44,651 nucleotides of DNA from Methanobacteriota archaeon (lineage in GTDB: Archaea; Thermoplasmatota; E2; DHVEG-1). The notes beneath the pieces are model-generated. The model made no database searches and was not told the DNA's origin. It saw only the letters and a program-made list of their open reading frames with translations. A program made the position numbers and the translations under genes. Shown in pieces: positions 22,503 to 30,697 of this stretch (position 1 is the stretch's first letter; the number at the start of each line of letters is the position of its first letter). Where the stretch lies: NCBI GenBank assembly GCA_903877165.1, contig CAIRCU010000042.1, positions 1 to 44,651 on the forward strand. The letters run 5' to 3'.

Positions 22503-24653
22503 TTACGTCTTCGCGACCTTCAACAGGTACGATCCGAACACGAAACCAGTGCCATTCCAGGGATTCGCGTACTCAGTGGTTACCTGTATTTCGACCTTTC
22601 CAAGCCCAAACAACTGCAAGGTAGTCGTCAAGTTCGTGGTGTTTCCTGGCGGAATGGTGAACGGTGATCCGTTGAGGGATATGCTGATGAGATGGAAGAT
22701 ACCTCCGTTGATCTTCGTTGTCCAGACGACATTGCTGGCCGTGGCGTATCCTATGTTCTCAACGCTGAGGTGAAGCACGCGGTTCCCACCTGATGCTGCG
22801 ACAATGGAGAGCTGCGGCTCGGGTGGTGGCGGTGGCGTCACCGCATTCACCAAGTCGAGCGAAGGGTCGCCGAAGAGGTTCGTCTCGTAAATGACCCAGC
22901 GGATACAGGACCGTCCGATGATGAACAGATTGTCTTCTTTGGAGTCGTGATTGGCCGCGCCCACAGTGGTTTTCCCTTCACTGAAGACCGCGTCCCAGAG
23001 CTGGCGGTTGAGCCGCTGGGAGTCCCCATCGGTACTGTAGGACCAGAAGAACCCGTAGCGAGCGTTCCAGACGCCGGCGAACGCACCGTGAGTGGCTTTC
23101 GCAGTGAACACCTCAGCGATGCAGTCGTACCCCGAGACGTCGAAGGCCCCAGAGTCACAGCCCTGGGAGTAGATGAAACAGTATTTCGTGTTTGTCAACT
23201 GGTCAACGTCGGACTCATAGAGCTTCATGTTGTAGTCAGGGCTGGCGTGACCAAGGTGGTTGATGATATGTGCGCCATTGTTGATCCGAGTGATGATATC
23301 TGAGGGATTCCAACCATATGGGAGGTAGTCTTCGTCATAGAGCGTGTCAATCGTATAGGATGAGGCAGGGATACCAACTGTCGTGTAACCGTCATCGCTG
23401 GAACCGTTGATTAACTGATTCAGATAGCTGGATCCGTAGCTGGCGATGCCGTAGTCGCCGAGGTACTCCCCGGCAAGGGTCACATTCTTGAGATATGAGT
23501 CGTTGGTGCTATTCATGTAGGACAGTGATTTGGTGACGAACGCATGGACATCCGCGAGGTTGTCGACGCAGGCGCGTCCGACCCAGACTTCGGCCATGAG
23601 GTCGACGTCACCGCCGCCCGTTCCGTCGTTTGGTTCACCCCATTTGTCGTCGCCGTCATAGTTATAAGGCCCGTCGAGACAGGCGTAGTAGATGTCCGAG
23701 GGCAGGTAATCCTCGTAATGGGTGACGTTCTCATCCATGCCTTCAACCCAGAGTTGACGTGCGTTAACGACGCCGTCGTCTCCTCCGAGGAGGACGTAGG
23801 AGATGCCGGTGGTGTTGTACATGGTCCGGATATAGTTTCGGATAGATTCGGTGTCGGTTCCGCCGACATCGGTCAGGGTTCGTATAATTGTACGAACGCC
23901 CGTTGCATTGTGCGCCTCGGCTAATGGGATGAAGCCTGATCGTAATGCTGAGGTGGTTAGAATCATGAGATCTGCTGAGGACCTGGCGGCTGATGCGGGG
24001 TAGGTGGAGAGCTCTTGTGCGTTGTCGACGCGGCCGCGGACCAGGGCATAGTCTTGGGGCAGTCCGCGGAACAATGACGTCTGAGCATGGGCTGGGGTAA
24101 GGGTCACGGTGACCTCTAAGGAGGACGAGGCGAGGAGTTCCCCGCTGGCGGGGCGGTACTGAATAGGGGAGAGGGCAAGGACGAGGATTGAGAACCCCCG
24201 CTGCTGGTAAACACCCACAGTGGTATATTGCGTCGCAGGAAAGACATCGTCTGAGGCGTAGACGGTAGGATTGGGAGTAGGTGGTACAGGGTTGCTGGTC
24301 ATGGGTAGAGCTTGTCCAACGGGGACGAGGTGATAACCGTTTCCTAGTGAATGGCTGGTGCCGTGTACGGACACCGAGGCAACCGTCGTCCCTGACGGCA
24401 GCAGGATGTAGGCGCCTTTCACCGGCAGGCTTGGATCCCCTGGACGACCGGAGATCGCGCTGTCCGGTAGGAACACCTGGTCGTAGGCCTGGTTTTCGAT
24501 GGTGATGGTGGATAGCCGTGGTTCGGTGAAGGTGTAGGTCAGCGTTAAGGCCGATGAGTCCGTTCGTGTCGCCGCGAAGACGCCGGTGGTGGATGTTGCA
24601 ATCAATGTCAGGGTTAGAAGTAGCGTAAGCTCAATACAAGATGTTCTCTTCAT
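22503..24653 (-). CDS. Secreted gingipain-like C25 peptidase with shared C-terminal domain
   Basis: A 716-aa protein with a signal peptide (LTLLLTLTLIATSTTGVFA). A propeptide of about 200 residues includes YDQVFLPDSAISGRPGDPSL, a glycine-proline motif seen in all three C25 proteins of this window. The catalytic domain spans about 225-600: DLMILTTSALRSG, YVLLGGDDGVV, the His motif NHLGHASPD (H469), YSQGCDSGAFD (C499) and NLFGDPSLDL. After a proline linker (TPPPPPEPQ) comes the common C-terminal domain (about residues 615-716, LHLSVENIGYA, LFGLGKVEIQVT, GTGFVFGSYLL). The product should be an exported endopeptidase activated by propeptide removal. There is no PKD-like module between catalytic and C-terminal domains, unlike its paralogue at 25022-27421. 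Confidence 0.9.
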   Translation of the reverse strand: MKRTSCIELTLLLTLTLIATSTTGVFAATRTDSSALTLTYTFTEPRLSTITIENQAYDQVFLPDSAISGRPGDPSLPVKGAYILLPSGTTVASVSVHGTSHSLGNGYHLVPVGQALPMTSNPVPPTPNPTVYASDDVFPATQYTTVGVYQQRGFSILVLALSPIQYRPASGELLASSSLEVTVTLTPAHAQTSLFRGLPQDYALVRGRVDNAQELSTYPASAARSSADLMILTTSALRSGFIPLAEAHNATGVRTIIRTLTDVGGTDTESIRNYIRTMYNTTGISYVLLGGDDGVVNARQLWVEGMDENVTHYEDYLPSDIYYACLDGPYNYDGDDKWGEPNDGTGGGDVDLMAEVWVGRACVDNLADVHAFVTKSLSYMNSTNDSYLKNVTLAGEYLGDYGIASYGSSYLNQLINGSSDDGYTTVGIPASSYTIDTLYDEDYLPYGWNPSDIITRINNGAHIINHLGHASPDYNMKLYESDVDQLTNTKYCFIYSQGCDSGAFDVSGYDCIAEVFTAKATHGAFAGVWNARYGFFWSYSTDGDSQRLNRQLWDAVFSEGKTTVGAANHDSKEDNLFIIGRSCIRWVIYETNLFGDPSLDLVNAVTPPPPPEPQLSIVAASGGNRVLHLSVENIGYATASNVVWTTKINGGIFHLISISLNGSPFTIPPGNTTNLTTTLQLFGLGKVEIQVTTEYANPWNGTGFVFGSYLLKVAKT

Positions 24654-24952
24654 TAGTGATGGTTCCCCCTTGATGCCTTGTTATGTACTGTACTTCTTAT
24701 CTTTGCTCGTGTTTAAAAAAGTATCTGTCCAGATTCCCGGAGAACGAACAATAGATATAGGGAGACAATGGAGATTGTCGAGGTCGTCTTTGAGCGGTAT
24801 TGAGTGGGAAGTCAATGACTGATTGTTTCATCCTGCCTTACACCTGTTGGAAGATGTAAAAAGCTGTGGGCATAAACAAGCGGTCTCACAACAGGCTGTG
24901 CCGAGGGTTATTGGACGGCGAGGTATGATGTGCTATGGGGAGTAAATCAAGG
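24654..24952. other. Intergenic region between the two C25 genes
   Basis: This holds the promoter of the gene starting at 24653: minus-strand TTTTTTAAACA near 24711-24722, about 60 bases upstream, and an AGGGGGAA ribosome site. No reading frame with a ribosome site or recognisable product was found in the rest. Confidence 0.45.
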
Positions 24953-25000
24953 TAAAAAAATGAAAAAGAGAAGCTGGCATGTTGATTGTGCACCATGCCA
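24953..25000 (-). terminator. Hairpin plus T-tract terminator of the C25 gene 25022-27421
   Basis: On the minus strand TGGCATG (25000-24994) pairs with CATGCCA (24981-24975) around a 12-base loop and is followed by CTTCTCTTTTTCATTTTTTT. This is a bacterial-style stem and T-tract directly after the stop codon. Confidence 0.65.
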
Positions 25001-25021
25001 ACTCCGTTTGATCATCAATCC

Positions 25022-27421
25022 CTACCAGAGGAACAGGAATGGTCCGAGGACGACGCCCTGCCTGTCCGTGGTGGTCGCTATTGCCGACACCTTGATCATG
25101 ACAGGTCCGAGGCCGAAGACTCTGCCGGATTGGACGGTCGTGGAGGCTCCTGCAGCGAGGGCTTCGATGGTGCCGTTCGCGTACTCATTGATGCGGCGGA
25201 GGAGCCCGCCCGTTACCTTGATGCTCCAGTGGATATTCGCGATGTCTTCCGTGCCGGGGTTAGTGACCGTCGCCTCGACTGCGCCCTTGGCTGCATTCAT
25301 GGAAATGCGCACTGTCGGTATGCGGATGTCGATGCCATGGACGGGTGACCAGGTGCTCTCATGGTTAGCGGTGTCCTTCGCCTTCACTTTGACGTCGTAT
25401 GTTCCTTGTTGGGTCCATGCGTGGCTTGCTGTACAGATGACTCCGGAGTTATAGGGGCCGACCCATCCGCTGTCAGATCCGTCGCCCCAGTCGAACAGGT
25501 AGTATAACTGATCGTTCTGGGGGTCGGTTGTAACCGATGAGAACTCGTAGGTTGTGTTCCCAATCCCTGTTGATGGACCGCTAGGTGCGGGTGGCGGGTT
25601 CGGAGATGCTGATTTTATGAGGTCAACTGCAGGGTCGCCGAACAGGTTCGTCTCATAGACGCACCAGCGGATGCAGGATCGGTTGATGATGAAGATGTTG
25701 TCTTCTTTGCAGTCATGGTTGGCGGCGCCTACTGTGGTCTTTCCATCGTCGAAGACCGCATCCCAGAACTGGCGGTGGAGCCTCTGGGAGTCGCCGTCGG
25801 TGCTGTAGGACCAGAAGAACCCGTAGCGGGCGTTCCAGACCCCGGCGAAGGCCCCGTGGATTGTCTTAACCGTAAAGGTCTCTGCAATGCAGTCGCCCCC
25901 ATCGAACCATCCGGAGTCGCACCCTTGTGAATAGATGAAACAGTACTTCGTGTTCGTCAGTCCATAGACGTCGGAATCCACGAGCTTCATGTTGTAGTCG
26001 GGGCTGGCGTGCCCAAGGTGATTGATGAAGTTCACGCCGTTGTCGATGCGCTTGATAATCTCAGAGGGTGGCCAAGACCCGCCGTAGTCCTCGTCGTAGA
26101 GCGTGTCAATGGTGTAGTGCGAAGCAGGGATGCCGATGGTCGTGAATCCATTGTCGCTAGAGCCATTGATGAGCTCGTTCATGTAGCTGGATCCGTAGCT
26201 GGCGATGCCGTAGTCACCGAGGTACTCGCCGGCAAGGGTCACGTTTTGAAGGTAAGGATCTGCAGCAATCGTGCTGTTGATGTACGCACAGGTCTTAAAC
26301 ACGAAGTTGTGGACGTCTGCGAGGTTATCGACGCAGGCGCGTCCGACCCAGACCTCGGCCATGAGGTCGACGTCGCCTCCATTTGCTCCATCATGTGGCT
26401 CGCCCCATTTGTCGTCGCCGTCGTAGTTGTAGGGCCCATCAAGGCAGCCGTAGTAGATGTCTGCGGGCAGGGAATCCTCATAATGGGTGACGTTCTCATC
26501 CATACCTTCGACCCAGAGGATGCGGGCGGGGACGACGCCGTCGTCTCCCCCGAGCAGGACGCAGGAGATGCCGGCGGTGTTGTACATATCGCGGATGTAT
26601 TGGCGGATAGACTCAGTGTCCGTGGCTCCGACGTCATCAAGGGTTCGGATGATTGTTCGTGCCCCGCTTTCATTGTGTGCCTCGGCGAGAGGCTCGAAGC
26701 CTGGTTTTAACGCCGTGGTGGTCAGTATCATGAGATCAGCGGAGGATGTGTGGGATGTCTTTGGTTGGTAGGTGGCGAGTTCTGATGGGTTGTCGACGCG
26801 GCTGCGGGCTAGGGCGTAGTCCTGGGGGAGTCCTCGAAGCAAGGAGACCTTGTCGTGGGCCGGGGCGAGGGTTACGATGACGTTGAGGGAGGGGTACGCG
26901 AGGAGTTCCCCTGTGGCTGGGCGGTACTGGATGGGCGAGAGAGCGACGACGAGGATGGAGAATCCCCTGAGCTGGTAGACGCCTGCGACACTGCAGAGAC
27001 TAGTAGGGAAGAGGTTGGTGGAGGCGTAGATGGTGGGGTTGGGTGTCGGCGGGATTGGGTCGCTCGTTGTGGGTAGTGCTTGTCCGATGGGGACGAGATC
27101 AAAGCCAGTTCCTACTGTATAGCTAGTGCCGTAGGCGGTGACAGACGAAACGGTCGTGTCTGCAGGGAGCAGGATGTATGCTCCTTTTGCGGGCAGACTG
27201 GGGTCTCCGGCACGGCCCAGAATCGCTGCATCTGGGAGGGTAACGTCGTCGTACACGTGGCCTTCGATGGTGACAGTGGAGAGAATCGGCGCGGCGAAGG
27301 TATAGGTCAGCGATAAAGTCGATGCGTCTGTCTGTGTTGCCGCAAGAACGACAGCGTTAGACGCTCCGACCATCAGGACGGTGAAGAGTAGCGTCAGCCC
27401 TATGCAAAATGGTTTATCCAT
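25022..27421 (-). CDS. Secreted gingipain-like C25 peptidase with PKD-like and shared C-terminal domains
   Basis: A 799-aa paralogue of 22503-24653 with near-parallel sequence: signal peptide, propeptide with YDDVTLPDAAILGRAGDPSL, and a catalytic domain with DLMILTTTALKPG, CVLLGGDDGVVPA, NHLGHASPD (H471), YSQGCDSGWFD (C501) and NLFGDPAVDL. It then adds a PKD-like module (about residues 607-702: TTDPQNDQLYYLFDWGDGSD, WVGPYNSGVI, YDVKVKAKDTANHES) and the common C-terminal domain (about 703-799: ATVTNPGTEDIANIHW, VFGLGPVMIKVS, VVLGPFLFLW). The same pair of C-terminal modules ends the thioredoxin-like protein at 27979-29424, pointing to domain exchange or gene conversion. Predicted exported protease. 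AGGGGGATTC before the ATG is the ribosome site. Confidence 0.9.
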   Translation of the reverse strand: MDKPFCIGLTLLFTVLMVGASNAVVLAATQTDASTLSLTYTFAAPILSTVTIEGHVYDDVTLPDAAILGRAGDPSLPAKGAYILLPADTTVSSVTAYGTSYTVGTGFDLVPIGQALPTTSDPIPPTPNPTIYASTNLFPTSLCSVAGVYQLRGFSILVVALSPIQYRPATGELLAYPSLNVIVTLAPAHDKVSLLRGLPQDYALARSRVDNPSELATYQPKTSHTSSADLMILTTTALKPGFEPLAEAHNESGARTIIRTLDDVGATDTESIRQYIRDMYNTAGISCVLLGGDDGVVPARILWVEGMDENVTHYEDSLPADIYYGCLDGPYNYDGDDKWGEPHDGANGGDVDLMAEVWVGRACVDNLADVHNFVFKTCAYINSTIAADPYLQNVTLAGEYLGDYGIASYGSSYMNELINGSSDNGFTTIGIPASHYTIDTLYDEDYGGSWPPSEIIKRIDNGVNFINHLGHASPDYNMKLVDSDVYGLTNTKYCFIYSQGCDSGWFDGGDCIAETFTVKTIHGAFAGVWNARYGFFWSYSTDGDSQRLHRQFWDAVFDDGKTTVGAANHDCKEDNIFIINRSCIRWCVYETNLFGDPAVDLIKSASPNPPPAPSGPSTGIGNTTYEFSSVTTDPQNDQLYYLFDWGDGSDSGWVGPYNSGVICTASHAWTQQGTYDVKVKAKDTANHESTWSPVHGIDIRIPTVRISMNAAKGAVEATVTNPGTEDIANIHWSIKVTGGLLRRINEYANGTIEALAAGASTTVQSGRVFGLGPVMIKVSAIATTTDRQGVVLGPFLFLW

Positions 27422-27485
27422 GGTTATGAATCCCCCTAATTCTGTCTTAAGTATCTCTTATCTTTTCTTATGTTTAATATGGTAT

Positions 27486-27956
27486 CTATCTGGTTTTCTG
27501 CAGCATGGCGAGGAGCTGGGCGAGGACGGTCGGCAGCCAGTGACCTGGCAGGCTACTGACGTCGCCTTTGAGCTGCTTGAGGTGGAAGACGAAGGCTTGG
27601 TTGTCGACAATTTGGACGTCGAAGAGGACGGACTCGAAGTGGTTTTCTTCAATGCTGATCCGATACGTCTTGCTATACTCCACCTGTATGGTGCAGTAGC
27701 CGCGGTCGTCGGTGATGTTGGAGTCGTTGTGATCCGTGTCCAGTCCCGAGGCATTGATAGGCACCCCTGGGATTGGTGTGCAGTCGCATGATGTCCCCGA
27801 GTAGACGGTGAAGCTTAACGCGAGGTAGGGATCGCGGGCTGGCTGTGTCTGTGGTGATGTCGGATGCTGGACTGCCAGCCCTGCGGATGCAGCCAGCAGA
27901 AGAATCAGAGAGAAAAAAGAGAAAAGATAGAGGCTGGCACGCCTGTGGTGTATCAT
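27486..27956 (-). CDS. Secreted small protein with carboxypeptidase-regulatory-like beta-sandwich
   Basis: A 156-aa protein with a signal peptide or anchor (LYLFSFFSLILLLAASAGLA). Residues about 45-130 resemble a transthyretin-like or CarboxypepD_reg fold: TVYSGTSCDCTPIPGVPINA, TDDRGYCTIQV, KTYRISIEENHFESV, the usual strand order of such surface beta-sandwiches. Two cysteines close together (CDC) and one in the GYCTI strand may form a disulfide. The C-terminal tail LPTVLAQLLAMLQKTR is helical and amphipathic. It starts 22 bases after the thioredoxin-like gene stops, with AGAGGATT as ribosome site, so the two are probably one transcript. Fold call tentative, export confident; role unknown. Confidence 0.66.
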   Translation of the reverse strand: MIHHRRASLYLFSFFSLILLLAASAGLAVQHPTSPQTQPARDPYLALSFTVYSGTSCDCTPIPGVPINASGLDTDHNDSNITDDRGYCTIQVEYSKTYRISIEENHFESVLFDVQIVDNQAFVFHLKQLKGDVSSLPGHWLPTVLAQLLAMLQKTR

Positions 27957-27978
27957 GCCGAATCCTCTTGATGCTTGT

Positions 27979-29424
27979 TTACCGCAGGAATACGAATGGT
28001 CCGAGGATAAACCCTTGTTTATCGACGGTAATCGATTCCACAGTCACGGTGACCTTGACGGACCCAAGTCCAAAGGCTCTGGCGGATTGTATGGTCGTGG
28101 AGGCTCCCGCGGGTATCGAGTCGATGGTGCCGTTCGTGTTCTTGTTGACGAGGCCGATGAGCCCGCCCTTGATGAGGATGTTCCAATCCAATGATGTGAG
28201 CTCCTGTGCGCTGGGGTTCGTCACGTTCGCCTCGACGATGCCGCTGACGGCCTTCACGGTAACGGTCACGGTCGGTGCGGTGATGGTGATGCCGTGGGTT
28301 GGCGAATAGGCGCTCTCGTGGCTCCCGGTGTCCTTGGCCTTTACTTTGACGTTGAATGATCCGCCATGCGTCCATGCATGGTTTGCGGTTCCGGAGACTC
28401 CGGGGTTATAGGGGCCGACCCATCCACTGTTGGTCCCGTCGCCAAAGTCGAAGTAGTAGTATAAGGGGTCGTTTTGGGGATCTGTGGTTAGGGCTGTGAA
28501 GTTATACCCGACGTTCACCAGTCCGCTGTAAGGCCCGCTGGGTGCAGGGGGGGTATTAGGAGCGTCTGGTGGTGCGCCGCCAACTAGTACGCCGGTGGCG
28601 TTATCGACCCAGTAGGCGGTGAAGGGATTTCCGCTCGGTGGATTTGAGTAGCCTTGGTGGGATTGGGAGTTGAAGACGACGGCGATGACTTCGATGTTGC
28701 CGGCTTGGATGCTGCCGAAGTTGTGGCCATGACCGTCATTGTAATTGTGGCCGTCCCAGGAGACTTCATTGGTCCAGGTGTCGGCGGAGTTGACGGAGAT
28801 ACCCTGGTCCATAGCGAAGTCGAGGAGCGGGAAGGTGTACACGTGTCCCGTGGTGTCTTTCCAGCCCATGGATGAATTGCATTCGGTGACATAGACGCGG
28901 ATGTGTCCCGTGTAGGTGCTGGCTTCGTTGTTTTTCACGGAGGCGGTAATGTCCATAGCTGCGTTGCCGAGCCAGTTCACGTTGAGGTTGACGTCGATTT
29001 TGCTAACGGTTCTGGCGCCGGTCGCTTGGATTGCGCTGCGGTAGGCAGCTTCAGCGCCCGTCCATCCACCGACAACGACTTGGTTGCCGCCATCGAAAAA
29101 GACAGTGGGGAACCCATAAAGATTGAAGACCCCGATTCGTGCGTGAGAATGAGTGTCCATATCGTCAACCAGGCAGACGTAGTAGAAGGGATAGTCATGG
29201 GCGGTATAGATCTTGTCGAGGGCTGCACGGGCGTAGTGACAATAACCGCACCAAGTGGCCGTGGCGTCTTCTGCGAACACGGCATGGGTGAACGTGATGG
29301 TTGGTGCATTGTTGGAAGACGTTTGAGATACTTGCGGTGTATAGCCTGCGGCAAATGATGTCAGCATGAAAAGACTACTAATGCCAACGATCACAAGCCA
29401 ATGGGTGTTAAGTCGATTCTTCAT
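27979..29424 (-). CDS. Secreted thioredoxin-like protein with PKD-like and shared C-terminal domains
   Basis: A 481-aa protein. A signal peptide (WLVIVGISSLFMLTSFAAG) leads into a thioredoxin-like domain (about residues 40-140) with the active-site motif WCGYCHYAR and the cis-proline strand GFPTVFFDGG. A beta-rich middle region (about 140-290) carries HIRVYVTEC and NIEVIAVVFNSQ. Then come the PKD-like module (TTDPQNDPLYYYFDFGDGTN, WVGPYNPGVS, NVKVKAKDTGSHES) and the common C-terminal domain (ANVTNPSAQELTSLDW, AFGLGSVKVTVT, FILGPFVFLR). The redox CxxC would act outside the membrane, plausibly to form or repair disulfides in co-secreted proteins such as the C25 peptidases. That partner role is inference from neighbourhood and shared tail. 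GGGGAG and a TATA-like AGTATAAATAAC lie upstream. Confidence 0.85.
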   Translation of the reverse strand: MKNRLNTHWLVIVGISSLFMLTSFAAGYTPQVSQTSSNNAPTITFTHAVFAEDATATWCGYCHYARAALDKIYTAHDYPFYYVCLVDDMDTHSHARIGVFNLYGFPTVFFDGGNQVVVGGWTGAEAAYRSAIQATGARTVSKIDVNLNVNWLGNAAMDITASVKNNEASTYTGHIRVYVTECNSSMGWKDTTGHVYTFPLLDFAMDQGISVNSADTWTNEVSWDGHNYNDGHGHNFGSIQAGNIEVIAVVFNSQSHQGYSNPPSGNPFTAYWVDNATGVLVGGAPPDAPNTPPAPSGPYSGLVNVGYNFTALTTDPQNDPLYYYFDFGDGTNSGWVGPYNPGVSGTANHAWTHGGSFNVKVKAKDTGSHESAYSPTHGITITAPTVTVTVKAVSGIVEANVTNPSAQELTSLDWNILIKGGLIGLVNKNTNGTIDSIPAGASTTIQSARAFGLGSVKVTVTVESITVDKQGFILGPFVFLR

Positions 29425-29544
29425 AGTAACTCCCCTTTATTAATGTCTTATAAGGGCTTTGTTATTTATACTTTTCCTCTGAGCCCCCCTGGGGTTGGGA
29501 ATACGTTAATTAATGTCGGCTCGCTTCACACCCCTGGGAGAGTT

Positions 29545-29892
29545 ATGACGGAAAGCGTCGTGTTCCTTAAAAAAGGGGATGACAAAAGTAAGATGAAGCG
29601 GCCCGGGAAGCTGTACCGCCTGCTAGTGAAATCCCCGCATATGGAGGCTATTGTTGCGGAGCTTGAGCCGCACGCCGAGTCCAAAGAATTCCAGCACGAC
29701 GGTGAGGAGCTGCATCTCGTCCTGCAAGGCGAAATGGAGTATACGGTCGAAGAGAAATCCTACCGCCTCACCGAAGGCGACATCCTCTGGCATGAGTCAC
29801 GGCTTAAACACCATGCGAAGAACATCGGGGCTGACAAGGTCGTCTACATCACCATCGGAACCCCGCCGACCTTCCAGTGGAGCATGATCTAA
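29545..29892 (+). CDS. Single-domain cupin protein
   Basis: I start at ATG 29545 (115 aa, MTESVVFLKKG). The 48 codons upstream in frame run across the divergent promoter region and look non-coding. The protein is one cupin barrel: motif 1 EFQHDGEELHLVLQGEMEYTV gives His, Glu and His metal ligands, and motif 2 GDILWHESRLKHHAKN gives the last His. It resembles the cupin half of archaeal XRE-cupin regulators but has no DNA-binding domain. The likely function is small-molecule or metal binding; the ligand is unknown. It converges on birA with eight bases between the genes. Confidence 0.82.
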   Translation: MTESVVFLKKGDDKSKMKRPGKLYRLLVKSPHMEAIVAELEPHAESKEFQHDGEELHLVLQGEMEYTVEEKSYRLTEGDILWHESRLKHHAKNIGADKVVYITIGTPPTFQWSMI

Positions 29893-29900
29893 ACACTCCG

Positions 29901-30683
29901 CTAGCGGAGGTAGAGGCAGTCGCCCGCTGATACCGTCGTCGTCGTTCCGTCAGGGAGACGAACCCGTAGAAACCCCTGGTCGTCGATATCCACAGCCTCG
30001 CCTTCAATTGATCCTCGCGGCGTCTGGATGCGGACGGTTTTTCCAAGCGTATCGGTCTTCTGTCTCCATGCCTCCCGAAGACGCTGCCGCTGGCCAGCCA
30101 GCACCTCGGCATACAAGACGTTGAACTGCTGCAGGATCAACCGCAGGACCTCATGGCTGTCGAAGGCATGGCCGCAGTACTGCACCAGGGAGACCGCATG
30201 ACGCTGGACGTCATCGGAAAGCAATGAGAGGTCCACGTTCAGATTCAACCCAAACCCAAGAATAACGAAATGAGAGCCTCCAGCAGATTCGAGTTCAAGG
30301 AGGATGCCCGCGGCCTTTTTTCCATCGACGAGGACGTCATTGGGCCAGCGGATCACCGCAGGAACCCCATATTCCTCCAGGGTGGATGTGACGGCTAGCG
30401 CCGAAACGAGAGGAAGCAGGGTAAGAGGCGCGGACGCTGGCGGACGTAGCAGCAGTGAGAAATACAGGCCGCCCTCCGGGGACTCCCAGATGCGGTCCAG
30501 CCGGCCGCGCCCCTGGGTCTGCCGGCGTGCAACCACAACCGTCCCTGACGGAGCGTTCAGATGCGCAAGCCGTCTCGCCTCCGCGTTCGTCGAGGGAAGC
30601 TCCTCATAACTCAGGACACGGGCGATGCAGCCGGTCGCGAACTCTTGGCTGATGTCCACGGGATCCGCGGGTGACTTCCGCAT
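29901..30683 (-). CDS. birA: Biotin-protein ligase (BirA catalytic type)
   Basis: A 260-aa enzyme with no N-terminal helix-turn-helix, so a pure ligase and not a repressor. Core motifs are present: YEELPSTNAEARRLA, the biotinyl-AMP loop QTQGRGRLDR, PEGGLYFSLLLRP, RWPNDVLVDGKKAAGILLE and GFGLNLNVD, followed by the C-terminal SH3-like domain (VRIQTPRGSIEGEAVDIDD). It attaches biotin, through biotinyl-AMP, to the lysine of the pyruvate carboxylase B subunit encoded just upstream; PycB K572 is the only biotin-acceptor site in this window. It starts 14 bases after pycA stops, so pycB-pycA-birA form one operon in which the enzyme and its modifier are made together. Confidence 0.93.
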   Translation of the reverse strand: MRKSPADPVDISQEFATGCIARVLSYEELPSTNAEARRLAHLNAPSGTVVVARRQTQGRGRLDRIWESPEGGLYFSLLLRPPASAPLTLLPLVSALAVTSTLEEYGVPAVIRWPNDVLVDGKKAAGILLELESAGGSHFVILGFGLNLNVDLSLLSDDVQRHAVSLVQYCGHAFDSHEVLRLILQQFNVLYAEVLAGQRQRLREAWRQKTDTLGKTVRIQTPRGSIEGEAVDIDDQGFLRVRLPDGTTTTVSAGDCLYLR

Positions 30684-30697
30684 AAGACGAACAATGA

